From positions 310,001-374,000 of the forward strand of contig JAUIFF010000006.1 in assembly GCA_030429545.1 (NCBI GenBank): a stretch of DNA of 64,000 nucleotides, in the 5' to 3' direction. The position numbers and the translations under genes were made by a program. Positions 36,961 to 43,666 of this stretch are shown here, piece after piece. The first letter of the stretch is position 1, and each line of letters opens with the position of its first letter. The stretch comes from Polyangia bacterium. Its GTDB lineage: Bacteria; Myxococcota_A; Polyangia; Nannocystales; Nannocystaceae. The notes under the pieces are model-generated. The model ran no database searches, was not told the origin of the DNA, and saw nothing but the letters and a program-made list of their open reading frames with translations.

Positions 36961-37557
36961 ATGCCGGCAGTGGAGGACGGGCGCACCGACGAAGAATTGA
37001 TGCTCGCGTTTCGGGAAGGAGATTCCCGGGCGTTTGAGCCACTTGTCGTTCGTCACCGTCGCGGGCTGTTCAACTTTTTGCTCCGGAGTGTGCAAAACCG
37101 AAGCCGGGCCGAGGAGCTGCTCCAAGAAGTTTTCCTGCGGGTCGTGAGGAGTCGGGCCCGCTACCAGCAAACCGCAAAGTTCACGACCTGGGTCTACACG
37201 ATTGCTCGCAACTTGTGTGTCGATGAAAGTCGTCGGCAGAAGTTTAGGCGGACGGTGTCACTCGATGCGCCACGGGGCAAGCGCGACGACGGTGGCGGGG
37301 TGTCGATGCTCGACCAGACGGCGGCCCAGCAGGTTGGAACCGACGAAGCGGCCGAGGGTCCGCGGATCCAAAACCGGGTGGCGGCTGCGGTTGCGCGCCT
37401 GCCAGATGACCAGCGCGAGGTGTTTTTGATGCGCCAGATAAGCGGTCTCTCGTTTAAGGAGATTGGTCGGGCTGTCGGCGCCCCCGAAAATACCGTGAAA
37501 AGTCGCATGCGATACGCCCTCGAGAAGCTACGCAATGAGCTCGCGGACATGCGCTAG
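36961..37557 (+). CDS. ECF sigma factor
   Basis: The 198-residue protein has sigma-70 region 2 (FNFLLRSVQNRSRAEELLQEVFLRV and FTTWVYTIARNLCVDESRR) and region 4 (LPDDQREVFLMRQISGLSFKEIGRAVG). The DNA-recognition helix ends ENTVKSRMRYALEKLR. An extension of the frame to 36844 is rejected because the leader lacks sigma-like sequence. No anti-sigma gene is adjacent; speA follows. A linker between regions 2 and 4 is Gly/Asp-rich. Confidence 0.9.
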   Translation: MPAVEDGRTDEELMLAFREGDSRAFEPLVVRHRRGLFNFLLRSVQNRSRAEELLQEVFLRVVRSRARYQQTAKFTTWVYTIARNLCVDESRRQKFRRTVSLDAPRGKRDDGGGVSMLDQTAAQQVGTDEAAEGPRIQNRVAAAVARLPDDQREVFLMRQISGLSFKEIGRAVGAPENTVKSRMRYALEKLRNELADMR

Positions 37558-37563
37558 TCAATT

Positions 37564-37575
37564 TTGCATATACAA
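37564..37575. repeat. Copy of dispersed palindrome: TTGC ATAT ACAA
   Basis: Seven bases past the sigma-factor stop. A related copy (GTGC GTAT ACAT) follows 22 bases later, forming a close pair before speA. Confidence 0.6.
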
Positions 37576-37699
37576 CCGAATTGTGGTGCGTATACATGTA
37601 AGTGACCTGTGGCCGCGGGTGTAACCGCCAGTCGAGTGTGGATCTTCACGATGACATACGTGTGATTGGGAGAGCGCGGCGGCCCATAATGACGCCGTC

Positions 37700-39655
37700 A
37701 TGTCGACCGCGAGGAACATTCCCCAGGCCGCCCCCACGGGCGGGGCCCGTAAGATCAAAGCCACGATCCTCAACTCGTTCAAACGCTACGGGGTTGAGCG
37801 CTGGGGCAAGGACTTTCTCCATGCCAATGCCGACGGTCACCTGTGCTTTCGTGCACCTGGGTTTCCAACCGTCGATCTTCACGCGCTCTCAGTTGCCCTC
37901 GAAAAGCGCGGCATTCACAGCCCCTACGTCGTCCGCTTTCCAACCATGATCGAGCGTCAGCTCGGGCGAATTCGCGATGCCTTCCAGCTCGCATGTACAG
38001 ACAACGAATTTACGGGAGGGCACGTCGGGGTGTTCCCGCTCAAGGTCAACCAACGGCGGGCTGTGGTCGATACGGTGTGCCGCGTGCGTGAGTCCCACAA
38101 GTACGGTTTGGAGGCCGGTAGCAAGCCCGAGTTGTTGATGGCGATGTCGCAGTCCGTGGTCGATGGCGTGCCGCTTATTTGCAACGGCTACAAGGACCGC
38201 GAGTTTATTCGCATGGCATTTCATGCGGCGGAACTCGGGCATCACGTGGTGTTGGTGCTCGAGAGCGTGCGCGAGGTTCGTCGCTATGTCGATGTGTTTG
38301 CCGAGCACGATTGGCATCGGGTTCCCGAGCTCGGGATGCGGGCCAAACTGTATACGCGGGGTAGCGGGCGGTGGCAGAGCTCCGGCGGTGAGGGGTCGAA
38401 GTTCGGGCTCAACACCGGGGAGATGTTAGAAGTTGTACGTGCACTCGAATCGGCCGAACTCGTTGGCAACCTGTCGCTGTTGCACTTTCACATCGGCTCG
38501 CAGATCACCCAGATCAAGCGGATCAAGCAGGCAGTACGCGAGGCCACCCGGATCTATGCGGCGATGCTTAAGTACTGCCCAAATCTCAAAATGCTCGACC
38601 TAGGTGGCGGGATCGGGGTCGACTACGACGGCAGTCGGACCTCGTACCCGTCGTCGGTCAACTACACCCTCGAAGAGTACGCCTCGCAGGTTGTGTTTGA
38701 GGTGTGCGAGGTGTGCGAAGAAACGAACTCACGCCATCCTTGTATCGTCACCGAAAGTGGGCGGGTGGTGGTTGCCAACCACGCGGTGATGGTGGCTGAC
38801 CTGCGCGAAGTCCAGGGCGAGGAGCTCCCGCTTGCGCCTGCGCGGCCCGACGAGCATCGCCTCGTCGCGCAGTTGCGGGAGAATCTCGAAACGATCAATG
38901 TCAAGAATATCGAGGAGTACTTCCACGACGCTCTCGATGATCGCGATGAGTGTTTGCAGTTGTTTTCGCGGGGGTATCTCAGCATTGAAGATCGGGCGGC
39001 AGCGGAGGGATTGTTTTTGCGAATCCGCAACCGTTGCCAAAAAATCATTGATGCAATGCCGCAGAAGCCGGAGGAAATTGTCGACTATCTCGCGTTGGCG
39101 CAGCGCAAGTACCTCGCTAATTTTTCGATTTTTCAGTCGCTACCCGACACCTGGAGTATTCAGCACGTGTTCCCGGCGGCTCCGCTGTCGCGGCACAATG
39201 AACGGCCAACGATTCACGCGACGATTGTCGACATTACCTGCGACAGCGACGGTTGTGTCAAAACCTTTGCCCATCCCGAGGACAATCTTGTCAACCTACC
39301 GTTGCACGACAATCGCGGGCAGGATGAGCGCTACTATCTCGGGTTCTTTTTGGTCGGTGCCTATCAGGATAGTTTGGCAAATGTGCACAATCTATTTGGC
39401 GAGTGCCACGAGGTGGTGTTGCGCGACCCCGACGACGACCTCCTACTCGCACACAGCGATCGTATTGAGTTGAGTGAACGAATCCACTTTGAGATCCAGC
39501 TCGGAGCGACCTGCGAGGATATGCTGGCCTCCATGGATTACGACGTCGACACCATGATCAAGGCCCTGCGCGATCGGCATTTGCAAGACCCAACCACACT
39601 TGGTCAACAATGGGCCATGGGGTTGCTACAAAGCTACCCGTATCTCGCCCGTTAG
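37700..39655 (+). CDS. speA: Biosynthetic arginine decarboxylase SpeA
   Basis: SpeA makes agmatine from arginine, the first step of polyamine synthesis by this route. The 651-residue length and domains match the alanine-racemase-fold decarboxylases. The PLP Lys lies in GVFPLKVNQ, with the strand YGLEAGSKPELL and the loop HFHIGSQI. The C-terminal LFLVGAYQD-type region is present as GFFLVGAYQDSLANVHNLFG. Ends with SYPYLAR. A strong bidirectional terminator follows. Confidence 0.95.
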   Translation: MSTARNIPQAAPTGGARKIKATILNSFKRYGVERWGKDFLHANADGHLCFRAPGFPTVDLHALSVALEKRGIHSPYVVRFPTMIERQLGRIRDAFQLACTDNEFTGGHVGVFPLKVNQRRAVVDTVCRVRESHKYGLEAGSKPELLMAMSQSVVDGVPLICNGYKDREFIRMAFHAAELGHHVVLVLESVREVRRYVDVFAEHDWHRVPELGMRAKLYTRGSGRWQSSGGEGSKFGLNTGEMLEVVRALESAELVGNLSLLHFHIGSQITQIKRIKQAVREATRIYAAMLKYCPNLKMLDLGGGIGVDYDGSRTSYPSSVNYTLEEYASQVVFEVCEVCEETNSRHPCIVTESGRVVVANHAVMVADLREVQGEELPLAPARPDEHRLVAQLRENLETINVKNIEEYFHDALDDRDECLQLFSRGYLSIEDRAAAEGLFLRIRNRCQKIIDAMPQKPEEIVDYLALAQRKYLANFSIFQSLPDTWSIQHVFPAAPLSRHNERPTIHATIVDITCDSDGCVKTFAHPEDNLVNLPLHDNRGQDERYYLGFFLVGAYQDSLANVHNLFGECHEVVLRDPDDDLLLAHSDRIELSERIHFEIQLGATCEDMLASMDYDVDTMIKALRDRHLQDPTTLGQQWAMGLLQSYPYLAR

Positions 39656-39659
39656 GTTT

Positions 39660-39671
39660 TTGTAGCTGCAA
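39660..39671. repeat. Copy of dispersed palindrome: TTGT AGCT GCAA
   Basis: Perfect 12-base palindrome five bases after the speA stop and immediately before the terminator. Confidence 0.6.
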
Positions 39672-39674
39672 ATA

Positions 39675-39701
39675 AAAAAGCGCCGACATGCGGCGCTTTT
39701 T
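39675..39701. terminator. Bidirectional terminator between speA and the cytochrome gene
   Basis: AAAAAGCGCCG pairs with CGGCGCTTTTT around ACATG. Confidence 0.88.
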
Positions 39702-39720
39702 GTTTGTGAACCGGTGGCGC

Positions 39721-40779
39721 TCAAGAGCCGCCCTTGGCGAATTTCTTGACCATGTACCAGCGGGTCTTGGTGAGGTCGTCCTTGCTCGCTTCCATGCCGT
39801 TGTCCTCGATCATGCGGGCGATGAGGGCATCGACCTCGGCGGAGTTGGTCGGCGGTGCAGCATCGACATCCGCGAGCTCGTGACAGGCCGAGCAGGTGGT
39901 TTCGTAGGCAGCCTTGGCGGCGGCCTCATCGAACTCGGGTTTGGGGGCATCGCCCGACATGGTTGCGGCCAGGGCCTTTGCCGTTTTCTTCTGCTCGATT
40001 TCTGCTTCGCGCCGCTTCTTGGCCGACTTTTGCAGGTCACCGCTGATGGCGATGAGATAGGCCGCACTTGCCCACTGCTCCTCGCGGGAGATCGGGCTGG
40101 CGAATGTCGGCTTCTCGGCCATGCGGACGACGGTGCGGTACCAGGCCGCTGGCCCGCGCGGCCGCACGAGGATTGTCTTGAGGTCGTGGCAGACAACGCA
40201 CTTGCGCACGAGCACGGTCCGACCGGCCTTGAGTGTGCGGGGGTTGGCGAGCTCGTCGAGCGGGGCGGCCTCGGGAAAGCCCGCCTCGGGCAACAGCCGG
40301 GCCAGGCGTTCGAGGTTTTCTTGGCTGTAGGCGCTGCCACCATCGGACTGGTTGGCAAGTGCATATTCACGGAACGCAAACGGAATCGACAGGCCCGAGA
40401 GTAAGATCGTGAAGCCTAGCAGCAAGGTGCCGAGGACAGGCATCCACTCTTCGAGGTGACGAAAAAACCGGAGAATCGAAACCTTCACGAGAAGGACGAT
40501 GCCGATGCTCATGCCGAGGCACAGGTGGGCGACTGTGCGGGGCGGGAACTCGACCTGGTAGTTCCACAGCCGCGGAACCATCTCGTACATCATGACGAGG
40601 TAGATCAGCAGGTAGATCCACCCCAGGATTCGATGTAGACGCATCAAACTCGGGGGCGCAGCGCTGGTCCGTGTCGCCTTGTCAAACGGGTACCCCCACA
40701 GGTGGTACATGAGGAACACTGCCGCCGAACCGATGACGAGAAACAAAATCCCAAGGGTTGCGCTGACTGTTACGTCCAT
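39721..40779 (-). CDS. Membrane-bound di-haem cytochrome c protein
   Basis: Four likely membrane helices lie in the first 135 residues. The extramembrane C-terminal part has two covalent haem-binding motifs, CVVCH (194-198) and CSACH (296-300). A Lys/Glu-rich stretch separates them (KKRREAEIEQKKTAKAL). The lack of matched His pairs in all helices argues against a full cytochrome b. It probably acts in periplasmic electron transfer. The partner is not seen in the window. Confidence 0.8.
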   Translation of the reverse strand: MDVTVSATLGILFLVIGSAAVFLMYHLWGYPFDKATRTSAAPPSLMRLHRILGWIYLLIYLVMMYEMVPRLWNYQVEFPPRTVAHLCLGMSIGIVLLVKVSILRFFRHLEEWMPVLGTLLLGFTILLSGLSIPFAFREYALANQSDGGSAYSQENLERLARLLPEAGFPEAAPLDELANPRTLKAGRTVLVRKCVVCHDLKTILVRPRGPAAWYRTVVRMAEKPTFASPISREEQWASAAYLIAISGDLQKSAKKRREAEIEQKKTAKALAATMSGDAPKPEFDEAAAKAAYETTCSACHELADVDAAPPTNSAEVDALIARMIEDNGMEASKDDLTKTRWYMVKKFAKGGS

Positions 40780-40902
40780 TCGGTTTTCTCCGCTCGTCGG
40801 ACCTCCTGCAAACGACCCGACGACCTAGAGCTTACAACGCCCACGCCTCGGTTCGCGGGCGAATCGTGTCGCCCGATTTGGCCGCGCGGATGAGCCCGTG
40901 GC

Positions 40903-41736
40903 CTATCCCGTTGGCGGGTCGTTGCCAGCGATATCGTGCAGTACATACAACATCGCAGCGGTCGCGGCCGCGACCCCGAGGGAGTCGATGGCCTGTGCCA
41001 TGCGAATCGTGACTTGAAAGTCGGCGAGTTGCAAAAGCTGTGGCTCGACACCAAAACCCTCGTGCCCGACGAGCAGTACCAGATGGCTCGGACGGTGCGT
41101 ACGGGCGTGTTTGAGAGGGGCCGCCGTCGGATCTGGCGTGCTTGCCCACCACCGAGTTCCATGTCGCGTAGAACGCCGTATCTCTTGTCTGAGGTCGTCA
41201 ACGAGGGCGATCGGCTGGTGAAACACATGTCCCATGCTGGCGCGAATAGCCCGGCGCGAAAGCGGATCGGCGCAGCCTTTGTCGAGTAGGATGTGGTTGC
41301 AGCCAAAGGCCCGCGCCGTGCGTATGAGCGAGCCGATATTGGCCGGATCGCTGACCCCGTTGACGGCCAGCACGATTGAAGATGCTTGTGCACATTGTGT
41401 GCGCCAGTCGACCCGCGGCCAGTCGGGGCGTGGGGCTGCCGCGAGCACGCCGCGATGGAAGTCAAAGCCCAAAACCTCGCGCAGCAGCGGGCGGGGAGCG
41501 ACCAAAAATTGGGTTGGACTGGCGACCATGGGGGCGAGCTTGGCCACCCGATTTGGCGTTGTGACCACGGTTGCGACGGGCCATCCCGAGCTCAGCAAGC
41601 GCTCGACGGCAAAACCACTCTCGACCACAAACTCAGACTCGTCGCGGCGGCCTTGGAGATCCCGAAAGGGTCGGAGGCGGGGATCGGAGGCCGAGGAAAT
41701 GGTCTGCGGCTGCACCGGGCCACAGTAGCAGTTCAT
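40903..41736 (-). CDS. SpoU-family RNA methyltransferase
   Basis: The 277-residue protein has an N-terminal substrate-binding domain (FRDLQGRRDESEFVVES) and a SPOUT knot with motif 1 NIGSLIRTARAFG, motif 2 LVGHEGFG and motif 3 IRMAQAIDSLGVAAATA. It resembles RlmB/TrmH-type 2'-O-ribose methyltransferases; the RNA target cannot be told. Downstream (by transcription), a gap separates it from the cytochrome gene. Confidence 0.88.
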   Translation of the reverse strand: MNCYCGPVQPQTISSASDPRLRPFRDLQGRRDESEFVVESGFAVERLLSSGWPVATVVTTPNRVAKLAPMVASPTQFLVAPRPLLREVLGFDFHRGVLAAAPRPDWPRVDWRTQCAQASSIVLAVNGVSDPANIGSLIRTARAFGCNHILLDKGCADPLSRRAIRASMGHVFHQPIALVDDLRQEIRRSTRHGTRWWASTPDPTAAPLKHARTHRPSHLVLLVGHEGFGVEPQLLQLADFQVTIRMAQAIDSLGVAAATAAMLYVLHDIAGNDPPTG

Positions 41737-41769
41737 TGCGGCCGGCGCATGTTATCCGCGGCCAGGTTG

Positions 41770-41864
41770 CATGCTCATACAAGGAGTACAGAGAGCTATC
41801 AGGTTCGCGGCTGCGACGACACGGGGCTGCCAGCTGCGCAGCTAGGTGTCCCGAGGGCCTTGCC
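41770..41864. repeat. Decayed copy of the 3' end of the 41963 gene
   Basis: This 95-base stretch matches 41933-42041, including the post-stop ATGCTCATACAAGGAG motif and the codons for the gene's last residues (CCAGCTGCGCAGCTAGGTG against CCAACTGCGTAGCCAGGTG). It lies downstream of the gene's stop codon; nothing else is recognisable in the gap. Confidence 0.75.
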
Positions 41865-41962
41865 AGCGAGTAGCCCGACGGAAACGATGTCCAGAGCACT
41901 GCGCCGGCGGATGTCGTCCGTCGCAAAAATACATGCTCATACAAGGAGTGTAGGCGTGTCAG

Positions 41963-43579
41963 TTAGCGACTGCGACCACCACGGGACTGCCAACTGCGTA
42001 GCCAGGTGCCCCGGGCACTATCCGAGGGAAGGCCCTTGCCATCGAGCAGCGCGAGGGCGCCGATGTAGAGCCAGGCATCGCCTTTTTGTGTGTGTGCATC
42101 AATACAGGCCCGTACATCGGGGTTGTTGCGTGGTAACCACAGCCGCCCTGGGGCGGGCCCCGAGCGGGTTGGCGGTCCGTCACCCTCACACATGGCAATC
42201 TCGGTGGGGCATCCGCGGCCGGTGCCTGCGGCGATTGCCTGCAAGCCAGATAGGAAGTCGCGTTCGGGGCGGGTCAACTGTGACTCCGGAACCGCCGTCC
42301 GAGCCCGCCGCAGCCAGCTTACCGAGAATAGATCGCCGACAAAAAGCCGCATGCGGCTTGTCCAACGCCGGCCGTCGCGACGCAGTGCGGGGGTGCGAAA
42401 GCGGATCTTGAGGAGTTCGCCGAGCGCTCCCCGGGTGGCGGCATCGAGCACGAGCACGCGGTTGCCGGCAAGTGTGTAGTGTGCAGGATTTTGTTCGGGA
42501 AACAGTGCGAGGATTGGCGAGCGTTGTTGGCGGGCGAGAGCCATGAGCGCGGCCAAACTAATATATGTATATGCATGTGTCTCGGGTTCGAGGCATGGCA
42601 AAACCGGTAATTCGGCGAGCCGCTCAAGCACCTGTCGCCGGCGGGCCGCGAGTAAAACCAAATTGAGGATGCGTTCGCGAACCCGCGGCCCTGCCCGCTC
42701 AATTTGACTGGCGAGGTGGTGCAGGAGCTCAACCGCTTGGTCCGTCAGCGGCTCGAGCCATTCACGGATGGCGGCGCGCAGGGTTTCGGCTGTCGTCGCC
42801 CGTGTGAGGGCTGGGCCGACGTCGATGATCGCCTCGAAGCACGGGGCATTTTGCACGCTCACATGGGTTGCAACCACTCCGTGACGCAACAGTACGACCC
42901 TTGCACTTTCGCCATGGGCTGGCATGCCGACGGTACCCGAGAGTTCGCGCGCATTGATCTGCGAGTTGGCTTGCCAGCGCGGGTCTTTGGTATGCAGCGG
43001 TCGCGTCGCTAAAAACGCATCGAGCCCGGTCGCCACGGATTCTCCATGTAGATACACATAGTCCGGGCCATAGCGGCACTTGCTTTGCAACCACTGACGC
43101 GCGCGGTTGTGGTCGAGTTTGATACCGGCCACCCGCACGCGTGTGCCGTTGTGGTTGGGCTGCGCCCGTAGGGTTACGGCTGTCGGTGTTGCCGACAGAT
43201 GCCACGGGCCCGAACCAACTTCGATGTTGGCCGTGAGGCCGCCTAGGGCGAGTAGTGATGGTGCATCCTCAGCTTCGAGTGCCAGCAGGGCGCGGTGGCG
43301 TCGGGTCGCCTCTTGACGGGTGTCGAGCAGGGCGGCGAGATGCTCGAGTAGGTCCTTGGACAGGGTGCGACCGGTGTCGTCAACTTCAAAGCCTTGGCGG
43401 CTGAGTTTGACATCGACGCGACTCGCGGCGGAGGCGAGTGCCCGCCGAACAAACTCCGTCGGCAATTGCCAGGTGCCTTGAAACTGGGCAACCGCGAGCT
43501 TGCGAAGCTCCGCACCGACATCGATCGTCAGCAGTTCATCGACGTTGAGCGCGATTGGCTGGCGCTCAGGCGTGGTCAC
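41963..43579 (-). CDS. Partner protein, possible degenerate Hsp90-like (GHKL) fold
   Basis: The 538-residue protein has no named family I recognise. Residues 40-90 (LPTEFVRRALASAAS, then EVDDTGRTLSKDLLEHLAALLD) line up in pattern with the N and G1 boxes of Hsp90-like ATPases, but the invariant Asn/Asp pair and the Gly motif are lost. The next stretch (SGPWHLSATPTAVTLRAQP, NGTRVRVAG) resembles the corresponding region of the neighbour at 43667, so it may be its degenerate paralogue. It is separated from that gene by 87 bases on the same strand and probably co-transcribed. No signal peptide or membrane segment is evident. Confidence 0.55.
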   Translation of the reverse strand: MTTPERQPIALNVDELLTIDVGAELRKLAVAQFQGTWQLPTEFVRRALASAASRVDVKLSRQGFEVDDTGRTLSKDLLEHLAALLDTRQEATRRHRALLALEAEDAPSLLALGGLTANIEVGSGPWHLSATPTAVTLRAQPNHNGTRVRVAGIKLDHNRARQWLQSKCRYGPDYVYLHGESVATGLDAFLATRPLHTKDPRWQANSQINARELSGTVGMPAHGESARVVLLRHGVVATHVSVQNAPCFEAIIDVGPALTRATTAETLRAAIREWLEPLTDQAVELLHHLASQIERAGPRVRERILNLVLLAARRRQVLERLAELPVLPCLEPETHAYTYISLAALMALARQQRSPILALFPEQNPAHYTLAGNRVLVLDAATRGALGELLKIRFRTPALRRDGRRWTSRMRLFVGDLFSVSWLRRARTAVPESQLTRPERDFLSGLQAIAAGTGRGCPTEIAMCEGDGPPTRSGPAPGRLWLPRNNPDVRACIDAHTQKGDAWLYIGALALLDGKGLPSDSARGTWLRSWQSRGGRSR

Positions 43580-43666
43580 GAGACCTCCATAGTATTTTGT
43601 ATGAGCAACGAATGTCAGGCGAATTCTCGTTGCACCCAGGGCGTCGCCGGGAGGGGCCTTGCCTGG

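Noticed and set aside
37586-37597. GTGC GTAT ACAT as an independent promoter element
   Set aside because: It fits the dispersed palindrome family as a one-off variant, so it was counted there rather than as a separate regulatory site.
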